From positions 274,495,416 to 274,559,415 of the forward strand of contig NC_066583.1 of assembly GCF_024323335.1 (NCBI RefSeq): 64,000 nucleotides of DNA, given 5' to 3'. Of the stretch, positions 36,004 through 47,200 are shown piece after piece. Every line of letters begins with the position of its first letter. Position 1 is the first letter of the stretch. The notes below the pieces were generated by a model, which saw only the letters and a list, made by a program, of their open reading frames with translations, made no database searches and was not told the DNA's origin. This stretch comes from Lathyrus oleraceus. Taxonomy: Eukaryota > Streptophyta > Magnoliopsida > Fabales > Fabaceae. The translations under genes and the position numbers were made by a program.

Positions 36004-37225
36004 ATTAATGAACGAACCTATTGAAAATGACACTGCTATAATCCCTTATAACTTTGAATTCCCAATTAACCAAGCGGAAGAAGGTGATGAGGATGATTAT
36101 GAACTACCAGAAGAGTTAGCAAGGCTCTTGAAGCAAGGTGACAAAGAAATTCAACCTCAATAGGAACCAGTGGATGTGATCAATCTAGGGACTGAAGAAA
36201 ACAAGAAGGAGGTTAAGGTCGGTGCTTCCTTAAAAGATGAAGTCAAGAAAAGGTTGATCGAGCTCTTACATGAATACTCAGATGTGTTTTCTTGGTCATA
36301 CCAAGATATGCCAGGGTTAGACACGGACGTTGTCGTACACAAACTATACCGCTCAAACTAGAGTGTCCTCCAGTTAAGAAAAAATTGAGAAGAACCAGGC
36401 CAAACATGTCTCTCAAGATCAGGGAAGAGGTCTGGAAACAACTCGATGTTGGATTCTTAGCTATTGCAAAATATCCAGAGTGGATGGCTAACATTGTTCC
36501 CGTTCCAAAGAAAGACGACAAGGTCAGAATGTGTTTAGATTATCAGTATTTTAATAGAGCCAGTCCTAAAGACAATTTTCCACTACCACACATCGATGTA
36601 CTGGTAGATAACACCGCTTAGTTCTCACTCTTCTCCTTCATGGATGGATTCTCTTGTTATAACCAGATAAAAATGGATCCTGCAGACATGGAGAAGACCA
36701 TGTTTATCACTCCCTAGGGAACCTTTTGTTATAAGGTAATGCCTTTCAAATTAAAAAAATGTAGGGGAAACATCTCAAAGGGCCATGGTGACCCTGTTCC
36801 ATGATATGATCCATGAAGAAATAGAAGTCTACGGTGACAATATGAATGCCAAATCACAGACCGAAGAGGATCATATAGTCAACCTACAAAAACTACTTGA
36901 TTGTGTAAGAAAGTTCAAGTTACGTCGGAACCTAACACAATGTACTTTTAGGGTCACATCAGGGAAGTTATTAGAGTTCATAGTTAGCCATAACGGAACT
37001 GAAATCGATCTCGATAAAGTAAAAGCTATCCAAGAAACGCCAGCTCCAAGGATAGTAAAAGAGGTTCGAGGATTTATGGGGAGATTGAATTATATTGATA
37101 GGTTCATCTCACATCTTAAAACCACGTGTGAACCAATCTTCAAGTTACTCGGGAAGAATCAGGTCATTGAGTGGAATGAAGGTTGTCAATCTTGGAAAAG
37201 ACTTGTTATGCCTTAGTTTGGGCTG
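36004..37225 (+). pseudogene. Element D reverse transcriptase
   Basis: Acidic linker (EEGDEDDYELPEELARLLKQ), TAG at 36161-36163, then VDVINLGTEENKKEVKVG, a frameshift near 36345, fingers (VPVPKKDDKVRMCLDYQYFN), further stops (TAG 36618, TAG 36716 where E has Trp) and a shift near 36765. The active site is YGDN (36830-36841): both the second residue and the second Asp are changed, which removes a metal ligand. Thumb: LDCVRKFKLRRNLTQCTFRV and GFMGRLNYIDRFISHL. After WNEGCQ about 60-70 residues of RT-RNase H link are deleted (37192). Confidence 0.88.
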
Positions 37226-37638
37226 CCCGACGACTCAGATAATATATGGTGTGTCATACTACTTTATTGATATCCGGAATGTATCCTATCAAGTATATCT
37301 TCGAGAAGCCTGCAGTAACTTGGAGAATATCCTGATGGAAAATGTTGCTAACAGAATACGACATCCAATATGTCACACAAAAAGCTATAAAAGTGAGTGT
37401 GCTAGTGGATTATCTCGTACATCAACCAATAGAAGATTATCACCCTATACAGTTTGACTTTCCTAATTAAGATATTATGGTAATAAGGGATTGCGAGACC
37501 CTAAGTCCCAATGAAGGACCCGAATCGGTATCACGATGGTAACTGGTATTCGATTATGCCTCAAACGCAACCAGACATGGAAATGGAGCCGTCATAACCT
37601 CCCCAACAGGGTACCATATTCCCTTCACGGCTAGGTTA
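37226..37638 (+). pseudogene. Element D RNase H, first part
   Basis: Shifted frames still show the LVWAARRLR segment, the KAIKVSVLVDYLVHQPIEDY-like linker and the start of RNase H proper: LVFDYASNATRHGNGAVI with the first catalytic Asp in FDYASN (about 37548). It is cut at TARLGY by element H. The last five bases (ggtta, 37634-37638) are the left TSD of H. Confidence 0.82.
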
Positions 37639-38195
37639 TGAAGGTAGATAAAAACAAGAAAGGGGGGTTTGAATTGTTTTCATAGTAAATTTCTTACCCT
37701 TTCCATAGCATCCTTGGAGTATAATCCAGTGTTTCCTTAAAAATAATTGTACTACAATGTGAAAGCTTCCAACTTAAGTTTCTGATCAGGTGATATTTGA
37801 TGGCGTGTTTCTGAGCATGTGTTAGAGTGGGGTAAGCATGATCAAAGTCTTCAGAGTTAAAGTCTTCAGATGTCTTTTCACAGAGTCTTCAGATATCTCT
37901 TGTAGAGTCTTCAGATATATCTTGCAGAGTCTTCAAAATCAGAGCTTGAACTTCAGAGTCAGATTCTTCAGATGATTGCTCCTCATATGTATTTTGTTCA
38001 GAGTCATATATGATTTCTCTTTATGCTGGGTCAACATTTCTGGGCTAATGCAGATGCCAGATATTCGTTTCATCAGGTTCATTTTGACTTAGAATCTTGC
38101 AAACTTACAAAAATTGTTAGGGTAACAAATTATTTCATTCTTTGTTATCATCAAATCTTAGAGATATATTGCAGAATCAAAATCTTGTTCTAACA
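37639..38195 (-). repeat. 3' LTR of element H (internally deleted)
   Basis: 557 bp; minus strand from TGTTAGAACAAGATTTTG (38195) to ATCTACCTTCA (37639). It lacks a 517-bp stretch present in the other LTR (42035-42551), including the TATA box; the deletion ends share -ag. It contains four tandem copies of a 22-bp unit (37860-37947). Confidence 0.9.
37860..37947 (-). repeat. 22-bp tandem repeat in LTR of H (4 units)
   Basis: Units start at 37860, 37882, 37904 and 37926, based on agagtcttcagatatctctt (plus strand). The period is exactly 22 bp, two helical turns. The other LTR has fewer clear units (42739-42760, then a partial at 42761), so copy number changed after insertion. It lies in U3, upstream of where the TATA box stands in the 5' LTR. 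Confidence 0.8.
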
Positions 38196-38209
38196 ATCTC
38201 CCACTTTTT
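38196..38209 (-). other. Polypurine tract of element H
   Basis: Minus strand AAAAAGTGGGAGAT, immediately followed by the LTR start TGTTAGAAC. This fixes the orientation of H. Confidence 0.8.
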
Positions 38210-38589
38210 GATGATGACAAAAGTTAGTATTTTGATGAAATAATAAGTACTTTCAGAGATGTTAAACTGAAAATGATCAGAGTCAAATAGAAAAGTGACT
38301 CCCCTTGAGATTAGCAATCTCCCCCTAAGTCTGATACTTGAGAATTTTTTTAAAATATTTTTAGTATCAGATATGGGTTTCTGGGTTAGAGAACTTCTTA
38401 CCAGATCTTCTTAGGTTGCTTGACTTGATTTATTAGTTTCTTAGATAAAATTGTAGTTTTCCTTGATTCAGATAGGTCCTGAGAATTTACTCAGAGCTAT
38501 GCAATATATTTATCTCAAAATGTAAGCAGTGCATTTCTGAGATTTAGATAAAATAATTTATCAAAAGAATTCTATCTAATCTCCCCCTT

Positions 38590-41077
38590 TTTGTTAGAGT
38601 CAAAAAGTAAGTAATTCAAAATTCATTGATAAGTAGAAAAACTTCAAGAGTATAGCGAAAAAAGAAGCAAAAGAAAAAGCCTTAGAGACAAAAACACTTA
38701 AAAAAACATTGAGTTTGTAAGGGTTAGATGGAGGAGGCATCCTATAAAGTAGCTCAGCTAGCAGGCTCTGAATGCTGGAGTTGACCTGATCCTGTTTGTC
38801 GCGTCTGGCTCTGACCAATTGTTGTTCCTTCTGCAACTCTTCTAGAGTCCAGATGACTAGAGGGGAAAGGTCAGTTGTTGATGAATCTCCTTGAGTCAGA
38901 GTAACCTCAACGGTCTTCTCAACAGCTTCAACGACTATCTAAGCAGCTTTGGCGGCCATTGTTGCTTCTGCTTTAGCTTTCTCTCTGACAACAGCTTTTG
39001 CAACTTCTTTCTTAGTAGCCTCCCTGACAACTTTCTCTACTGCTTCCCTTTTAGCCTTCTCAGCTACTTCCTTCGCCAGATGAGCCTCCAGCTTTTCCTC
39101 AGCACCTCTAATGAAGTCATTTTGGACTTGTTCAGAGAGGCCCTTCAGCTTGAAGATATCAGAAGTCATCCATATGATGAATCCGTTCCATTTAGTCCTT
39201 ACTTTAAAACGATTCTCACTAGTGTTAGATTCTTCAGAGAGCTTCTTGAACCTGGAAGCTGAACTCTCTGAGAATTTAGCTAATGCCTCATTAAAGGTGG
39301 GCACTATGAGTTAGGGTTAAGAGGGTTCAGGAATTGGTTCAGAGGGTTCTGGTGTAGATCGAGTTCTTTCAAAATCAGCTTTGGCTTGAAGGTCTTTAAG
39401 GTTGGGGAAGGTGGGTCAGGGTTATCTGAACCAGAATGTTCATAGTTAGATGTGAGGTCATAATAGCTAGGGGAGGTGGAGAGGGATGGTGATAAAGGTT
39501 CATTGAACATGATGGCTTCAGAGTGGGGTATGGATGTTGTTTGGAGGTTGAAGAGAGGTAAGGGAGATGAAGGTGTGATGGTTCTGAGAGGGATGGGGTC
39601 AGAGGTTATGGGTTCTGATGGGTTTGGTTCAAATAGGGTTGGCATAGAAGGTGTTGGTTCATATGAGGTAGCGAGTGAGGTTGTTGGTTGTTGAGATTTG
39701 GATTTTTCTTTGGGAGCTATAACGTGTGTGGTAGGTGCAGTGGAGGATGTTGTAATTGTGGTTGAGAGTATGGGGGTGGTAGTGGGAGTGATGAGGCAAG
39801 TTTCCTAGAGCTAGAGGTATGCAGAGCTTCTAAGATAGATAACTTACCAGGAGGTGCTAAAGAAGAGGTCAGAGACACTGGCTTCTTCTTGGTCGCTGAA
39901 GACTCCCCCAACTTGAGAATCTTCTTCTTCTGAACTATCATCTTCTGAAAAGGTTCCCTCTTTCTCTTTAGGAAGTTAGGAGGATGATCTGGGAGACAAT
40001 CCAAGCTGAAGCCAGAGATGTCATATCCTTGAGCTTCCAGATCTTGCAAGTAAAAAGTTATGACTTATGGAGGATCAATTTTGGTGAAGAGATACATCTC
40101 ATTAGCTTTCTCTCTTTGGTCCTTCAGAGCTTCCCAGGAGGTGTTTCTGGTGGGTTTGACACGGACCTTGTCAATCAGTCCCATACTCTTCAGATTCCTC
40201 CCATTGAGGGGCTTCCCAACATTCACTGGGACGTCTTTCATCAGATTCAGAGAGATGAGATGATCCACCAGACCACTATCAATCAGAACATCTAAGATCA
40301 ACCAGCCTAGAGGGATGTAGTTCATTGGTTTCATGTTGTTCTTGGTGTCTCTAATGAAGTCTCTTAGATATTTGAAGAGGAGAGAAGGGAGGTTGAGCTT
40401 CAGACCCTTGTGCAGACAATAGAGGATGCACTTCTGATTTGTGTTGACGTAGTCAGAAGAGCTGGATGAAAGACAATATTGGATGCATCCCAGAATTATC
40501 TTGAGCCACACCCTCAGATTCTTGTGGAGCTCTTGATTTTTTGAGGATGTTCTTCCTTCAAGGTTCTGAGATAAGATGGTGGGGATGATTTCCTGGGACG
40601 TGTACTTAGCCCTAGGGTTTATGTTGTAAATTATTCTTCCACAGCCTTCTCCATGTTCAAAAGTGCAGCAATGGATTTTTCAGTGATTACCATCTTGATG
40701 CCCAGAACGTGAGAAACGATGTAGTGGTCATCGCAATCAACAAATCTCCAAAATTCTTTCACCAGGTTTATGTAGATAAGGCCATAGAGACTATTGAAAT
40801 AGGTGAGCCAACCTTGATTCTTCAATTCTGGTGTTAGATCCATACCATTTTCTTTGAGGTTGTCAAAGTCCATCAGCAACTCACATAGAACTTCAAGTTG
40901 TTCAAATGGAGTTGAAAGGTTTATGTGGGCTGGACGATCAAGAACATGTGGTTCTTGATAGAAGGTTGTTGTTTGCGTAGCATTAGTGGATGCGACTTGT
41001 TGTGGGGATTCAACCTATTCTTCAGTGGCGTTTATCTCTTGAAAGAACTCGAGAACTTGTTGTTCTTGAGCATTCAT
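38590..41077 (-). pseudogene. Env-like gene of Sirevirus-type element H
   Basis: From ATG 41077 on the minus strand (MNAQEQQVLEFFQEINATEE). Stretches open in sequence: 40879-40631 (LKNQGWLTYFNSLYGLIYIN, VKEFWRFVDCDDHYIVSHVL), 40511-40065 (QKCILYCLHKGLKLNLPSLL, PLGWLILDVLIDSGLVDHLI), 40049-39717 (a basic KRKREP segment, then Ser/Pro-rich), 39645-39304 (Pro/Ser-rich), 39304-38939 (coiled coil rich in Ala, Lys and Glu) and an end near 38720. Such proteins are annotated in legumes as envelope-like or putative plant transposon protein; a fusion function has not been shown. I see no signal peptide or clear transmembrane segment. Several stops and shifts. Confidence 0.75.
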
Positions 41078-41543
41078 GATGAAGTTGTAATGAAGGAGAT
41101 GAAGAGAAGTTGCAGAGAAAGGTTGGAGGGTTTAGGTTTGTGTAAGTAGTGAGGAGTGAAAGTGTGAATGTGGGAGTCGTGGGAGTATATAAACAAAAAT
41201 ATCATATTTAAAAAACGACAATGGTAACTTGAGAAGGAACACAAAATTTATTGTTGCTAAAACAGAGTTTTGACAATCATGGGAAAATTTAAATGCAACT
41301 AATGATGGGAGTCGAATCTCAAGATTTGCCCTCTGCTTGAGGGGATCTCAACAGTTTGTTCCTTATGTTCTAAGCTAGACAGGTGTTTAGAAAAGCCAGA
41401 GCCACACGTTTGAGGGACCACGTGTTGATGTATCCGGAGTCAAGAATACCAAAAGGTTTCTGACTAGAGAGGTTTCTGATAAAGATATCTTCTAACTTGT
41501 AGAAGTATCAGAATCAGAATCAGATAAACATCATATGCTTGAG

Positions 41544-41969
41544 TCATTTTACATCAGAGATTAGAAGCACATGTTCGGCTAAGGGTTTTGTAAAGATATT
41601 AGCCCATTGATGGTCTATATCTATAAAATTTAAAATAATTTTCCCTTTCTGAACATAATCTCTAATAAAGTGGTGTTTAATTTCTATGTGCTTCGCTCTG
41701 GAATGTAAAATTGGATTCTTACTTAAGTAGATATCAGCAGTATTATCACAAAAGATAGGAATGTTACTCTCATAGACCTGAATGTTCTCAAGTTGATTTT
41801 TCATCCAGAGCATCCGAGTGTTGCAAAGTGAAGCTGAAATGTACTCTCCTTCTGCACTTAACAGTGCAATGGTTGACTGTCTTTTGCTTTCCCATGAGAT
41901 GAGGTTTCCTCCCAGAAACTGACAGTTCCCAGATGTACTTTTGCATTCTAACATATCTCCAGCATAATC
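41544..41969 (-). pseudogene. RNase H end of element H pol
   Basis: Minus strand ADYAGDMLECKSTSGNCQFL, then LISWESKRQSTIALLSAEGE, PIFCDNTADIYLSKNPILHS and HHFIRDYVQKGKIILNFIDI: the C-terminal half of copia RNase H. The usual EAEY is EGEY, so one acidic residue is changed. It starts abruptly at the LTR (41970), so everything upstream is deleted. It ends IFTKPLAEHVL, then is out of frame with the expected tail. 41160-41540 holds no frame. Confidence 0.88.
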
Positions 41970-43030
41970 TGCATAAATTTAAAATAATAACAACACAACA
42001 TAATAAGAAAGGGGGGTTTGAATTGTTTTCACAGGAATTAAAATCTTTTTGCAATAAGACACACAAAATAAATAATAACAATACAAACGATTCATTATGG
42101 TTCGCTTGAAATTCAAAGCTACTCCAGTCCACCCGACAAAGGTGATTTCCCCTTCAATAAGGACTTAATCCACTAATCTTAACAGATTATAAAATTCGTC
42201 TAAGAGTTCAACAACCTCTTATCCCTCTCAAGTCTACAAACCTAAACAAGTCACTTGAGGAATCACACACAATTTTAAGAATTACAAGTGTTTGGCTAGA
42301 TGCTTCTAGATAAGCAGTAAAGACACAATTTAAGAACATTGAATGACAACCACACAATATTGAGCATTAACTCTTATATGGAAACTCTTTCTTACAACAA
42401 TGATGGTGAAAAATATTCAAAGTATAAGAATGTTGTTGTATGAAAGTTGTGTCTTCAGCAAGTTTTAAGGAGGCATTTATATAACATTTGAGATGATACC
42501 GTTGGGGGAAATCAATGGAGATTTCGTACCAGCTGCGGGAGATAAATGTAGTAAATTTCCTGTCCTTTCCATAGAAGTCTTGGAGTATAATCCATTGTTT
42601 CCCTAAAAAGAATTGTACTAAAATTTGAATGCTTCCAGCTTAAGCTTCTGATCAGGTGATATCTGATGGCGTGTTTCTGAGCATGTGTCAGAGTGAGGTG
42701 AGCATGATCAGAGTCTTCAAAGTTAGATATTTTTTTGCAGAGTCTTCAGATATCTCTTGCAGAGTCTTTAAAATCAGAGCTTGAACTTCAGAGTCAGATT
42801 CTTCAGGTGATTTCTCCTCATATGTATTCTGTTCAGAGTCAGATCTAATTTCTCTTTGTGTTGGGTCAACGTTTCTGGGATAATGCAGATGCCAGATATT
42901 CATTTCATCAGGGTCATTTTAATATAGAATCCTACACACTTACGAAAATTGTTAGGGTACCAAACTTATTCATTCTTTGTTATCATCAAAACTTAGAGAT
43001 ATATTGCAGAATCAAAATCTTGTTCTAACA
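41970..43030 (-). repeat. 5' LTR of element H
   Basis: 1061 bp, minus strand TGTTAGAACAAG (43030) to about 41970. Its far end (tgcataaattt) does not match the end of the other LTR, so the deletion that removed gag-pol probably started in the last ~40 bp of the LTR. TATA box on the minus strand at 42476-42483. Confidence 0.85.
42476..42483 (-). promoter_or_regulatory. TATA box of element H 5' LTR
   Basis: Minus strand TATATAAA in gttaTATATAAAtgcc-like setting (plus tttatata). Absent from the other LTR because of its 517-bp deletion. Confidence 0.55.
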
Positions 43031-43270
43031 GGTTATACTTTACTTGTACATACAACATGGAAAAATATGAGGCGTGTATCCTGGGGATTGACGAAGCCAT
43101 CGACTTAAGAATCAAGATCCTAAAAGTATATGGAGACTTAACTCTTATCATCAATCAAATCAAGGGAGAGCGGGGGACCCATAATACTAAGATAATCTGG
43201 TACCGAGACCACGTCCGGAAGATGATCACTTACTTTGATGAGTTTACCTTCCACCATATTCCTTAGGAGG
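43031..43270 (+). pseudogene. Element D RNase H, second part
   Basis: Resumes after H (TSD ggtta 43031-43035) in GYT-then-YNMEKYEACILGIDEAIDLR: the catalytic Glu of EKYEA is kept, followed by ILKVYGDLTLIINQIKGE with the next catalytic Asp in VYGD. Open to TAG at about 43264-43266 (HHIP*), then continues (NQLANSLATLSSM), typical for the end of the Tat RNase H. Confidence 0.86.
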
Positions 43271-43435
43271 AGAATCAACTAGCAAATTCCCTGGCCACTC
43301 TATCATCCATGTTCAAGGTCAAGTGGTACAATGAAGCGCCAACTATAAGAATTCACAGTTTGCATGAGCCTGTGTATTGCATAGCCATAGAGGTAGAAGT
43401 GGATAATAAACCATTGTTTCATGACATCAAACAAT

Positions 43436-44234
43436 TCCTTCAAAAACAATAATATCCTACAAATGCCTTAAGTGGCGATAAGAAGACACTCAGAAGATTG
43501 GCCTCTCAATCCTTCCTTAACGGGGAGGTACTTTACAAGAGGAATCATTATGTGGTCTTGCTCAGATGCTTGGACGGGTATAAGAAAGATATGCTTATCA
43601 AAGAAATTCACGAAGGATCCTTTGGCACTCATGCCAATGGGCATTCCATGGCCAAGAAAATTCTTTGGGAAGGATACTAGTGGTTGACTATAGAGACTGA
43701 CTGCTTCAAATACGTCAAAAAGTGTCACAAGTTCCATATCCATACAGATAAGGTACATGTTCCACCTACTCCCTTAAACATTTTAACAGGTCCATGGCCA
43801 TTTTCCATATGGGGTATAGACATAATCGAGATGATTGAGCCCAAAGCTACGAACAGACACCGATTCATTCTAGTTGTTATCGATTACTTCACGTATCGGG
43901 TGGAAACTACCTCATACACCAATGTGACGAGACAAGTGATCGCTTGATTTATGAAAAAGGAGATCATTTTCCGTTATGAGGTTCCTAACAAGATTATCAC
44001 GGATAATGGATTGAATCTAAATAACAAACTGATATATGAGTTATGTGAAAGTTTTAAAATTGAACACCATAACTCGTCACCCTATCGACCAAAGATGAAT
44101 GGCGCAGTAGAAGCGGCCAACAAGAATATAAAAAATATCATCCAGAAGATGGTGAAGACCTACAAAGACTGGCATGGGATGCTCCTTTTTGCACTACACG
44201 GCTATAGAACTTCTGTCCGCACCTTAACAAGAGC
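43436..44234 (+). pseudogene. Element D integrase (C-terminal part cut off)
   Basis: Zinc-binding part: KEIHEGSFGTHANGHSMAKK with the two His, TAG at 43678-43680, then DCFKYVKKCHKF where the second Cys of C-x2-C is Phe. Catalytic core: WGIDIIE (Asp 43819-43821), ITDNGLNLNN (Asp 44002-44004) and MNGAVEAANKN (Glu 44110-44112). From second Asp to Glu is exactly 36 codons, so DD35E is complete. Broken by TGA at 43945-43947. After GYRTSVRTLTRA it is cut by Ogre LTR I at 44235. Confidence 0.88.
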
Positions 44235-47200
44235 TATAGCGGTAAATTCATGACCATTGAGCTATTGGTTAACTCAACCTCAATAAAACTAGAGTCGCCG
44301 CCACGCTTTTATTGTTTCCAAATGAAAATGGAAAAGTACGAACACAACCCAAAGATAAGAAGTTTTCAAATCAAAACTAATAAAGTGTCAGAGATTATAG
44401 GTAAGGGGGTTGGTTACACAGAGGGAAGGTATTAGAACGCAAAGTGTCCTAGGTACTCCTAGGGAGCCCTTTTTTGTGTGCAAGTGTTTTAGCTGGAAAA
44501 TATATTTGCTAAAAAAAGAATGTGGGGATGGGAAAAATAATTTATTTATTATATTTGTGTTTGATAAGACTTTTGGTCTTATGCCTATGTACCAACATAA
44601 AAATGAGGGACCAAAATCTTGTAGTTCGTGGTAGAAATTTCAAAGAAATTGGGGATTGGTTTTAACAAAAGCTTAAAGATCTTTTGTTATCAATGGGAGA
44701 ATACTCAACCAAACATCCACCGATAATGAGGGCTTTACAACATTTAAGAGGGAGGGCTCCAACTTGGATGCAATAACAATTATGCCACTAACCCATAAGA
44801 AATGGAAAGGCTTACAATAAATGTATCATGGAATGGGAGAATTATATCTCAACCAAAGATAACTCAAATCTAAATGCTCTCTTTTGAAAAATTTAAAAGA
44901 AAAAGTCACAAAATGTCCAAAAGGATTAGATGAGGTTGTTAATTCTTTTTGTCTTTTGAAATTAAGGTCAATATGATTAAGTTTATTCACAAGTTTGATT
45001 AAGAAAATGTTTTGAAAATCAATGGCATAAGGCCAAAGTTTCTACTCTTTAAAACAAGTCTAAGTTTAAAACACAAACAAAGCAGGTTTTAAAATGAGGG
45101 AGCGATTTTGAAATTTAAGAAGGAAAGGAGTAGATGAAGGGACTATCCTATACAAAATTTAAAAGTTTAGAGTTGAAAAGATCTGACCAATGGGATGCAA
45201 TCCACAAGACAAAAATGTCAGATAGAAACCCATTTCCTTTGGACTGTTGAGCAAGCCATAAGCATAACCATCCAAGCAGTTAATATGAAGATCAAAGGCA
45301 TCAAATAAAGATAGCCAAAATCTAAGCAAGCACTCCAAAAGCAAGCAGTCTGCAGGGTCTTCAAATGTATCAGATGAAACATTCCTTGTGGCAAACTCAT
45401 AGAAACAATCATCAGACATAAATCATAAGATTAAGATAACAACTTAAGCACAGAGACAAAATAACAGATAAACCAATGGGGCTCTCAACGCTTGTATCAG
45501 ATGAGTGGCATTGGCCAAGATAACTCAGTCTCAAATAATGGCATTGGCCAAGTTCTTCAAAGCATATGGATGTTGCCTATTCTAAATCCAAAATCTCATA
45601 TCAAGTCAAGGGCAGAGGTCCAATAGTCCACCAATGTGTTTTTTAGGGTTTTTGTTTTTTTATTAAGTATTTTAAGGTCCTAAGACCACAAGCAGAACAA
45701 AATCACAAGCACACAATAAATACAAGCACAAGATTGGCTCAAATGAGCAAGGTGAAAATGATTGAAACATAAACACGTTGTATGAAATGTAAATGGCAAT
45801 GAATGATAAAATGCATAATTTAAATTGCATTAAGTAAATGACATTGAAACTAAAGCAATAATAATGAGATGTTAGTGAAATGTTAGTGGAAGAAGAAAAT
45901 TGTTTTAAGTCATTATTTGGAGAACACTCAACCATCCACTCACAAACATGAAGACATGAACCAAGACATCACCCATGAGAAGGGCTCCAACTTGGATAAA
46001 TCAACAAGTATGCCACTAGCTTTCACAAATGAAAAAAAATGTTAAGTCTTCATACAATACCATGAGGAATGGGAGACTTACAATCTCACGTGCAAAACTA
46101 TTATGCCTTTGGGACAAATTTAGCTCTATGTTAAGCAATCGTAATTGGACTTATGTAGAAGTCATAACTATTTGAGGTCGGGCAATAAAAGTATTGGTGT
46201 TAATGCATGCTAGAAACAAGGTACAAAGAACCAAACTCCTAAAGCATACCACACACAAAAATAAGGGGGGATGTACCTATCTTAAACAGGATCATGTTGA
46301 TTCATCTAACATAAGGTCATTGATGAATCAACTAGCATTTGATCTTGTGAGAAGTCATTGGTCAATGAGGGATTGAGGAAAGAAGAGGGATGGAGATGAA
46401 GTGAAATGAAAATGGAATCCCAAATTGATCAAGGGAGGAATTTCATCTGATCAATACTATCCATTCATATTGAGGGATGAAGTTTACATTTCATCAACCC
46501 CATAAATCCAATTGTATTGATCAAATGGAAGTTCAAATCACCATGATCAAGGCCAAACAGAAGATGAAACAACTCATGGTCAAGCAAATAGCTCAACATA
46601 ATTTATAAACAATTAATCAAATTAAAATCAATTTTTAAATGAATAAAAATGCATTTTAAAAAGGGAAAAACCTCAAATCCCTTCAAATCACCAAAAAAAT
46701 GGCCAAGGGATTTATCCTAGGTCAAACAATGTCAAATAACCTTAGGCAAATTTTTTGGAAAGTCAGAAGTATTTAAAATTAATTAAAAACAAGTCAAAAA
46801 CTATTATATTCACAAAAAATATCAAATCCGATCCAAAAAATGATTTTAATTCAAAATATGGAAGATGAAATTATTTAAATATTTTTGGTGAAAGTCCCAT
46901 ATTTTTTGGGTAAAAAATGAAATTATTATGAATTTAATAAGAAAATGATATTTAAAATATTAGAAGGGAAAATCAAATAATCAGAAAAAAGGAGGCCCAT
47001 CAGATCTCCCTCATTAATTAAGGAGGCAGATCTGATGGCCACGCGCATGCATTCCATGGTGGTTACAAGTCAAAGCATGCACAAACGAGGTAATCAGAAG
47101 GAAGAGTCAAGATTAGAAGCTGAGGACCAAATCAAATGGCCTGGATCACTCCAGCGCACCACCGGAGCCCTAGCTCCAGTCATCTTCTCTGGTCAACCTC

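Larger units (their letters stand above)
37639..43030 (-). mobile_element. Sirevirus-like Ty1/copia element H, internally deleted
   Basis: 5392 bp on the minus strand with perfect TSD ggtta (37634-37638 and 43031-43035). Right LTR (41970-43030) is the 5' LTR, left LTR (37639-38195) the 3' LTR; purine tract, env-like gene and end of RNase H lie between. PBS, gag, protease, integrase and most RT are missing: the 5' LTR joins directly to RNase H at YADYAGD. A copia pol followed by an env-like gene is the Sirevirus (SIRE1/Maximus) layout. The LTR parts that align differ by about 25 in 290 bp by eye. Confidence 0.9.
33573..44234 (+). mobile_element. Tat-type Ty3/gypsy element D (host of C, H and I)
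   Basis: Plus-strand pol order: Gag C-terminus (33573), protease (34728), intron (35768-36003), RT (36004), RNase H (37226-37638 and 43031-43270), integrase (43436-44234). The domain sequences and the intron place it near Ogre, but the protein differs clearly from B and E. Three insertions cut it: Athila C in gag, Sirevirus H in RNase H, Ogre LTR I in integrase. Neither LTR is in the window. Active-site changes (DTR in protease, YGDN in RT) show it is dead. Confidence 0.87.

Noticed and set aside
38891..39694. Plus-strand frames at 38891-39262 and 39476-39694
   Set aside because: They overlap the minus-strand env-like gene of H and are its antisense shadow.
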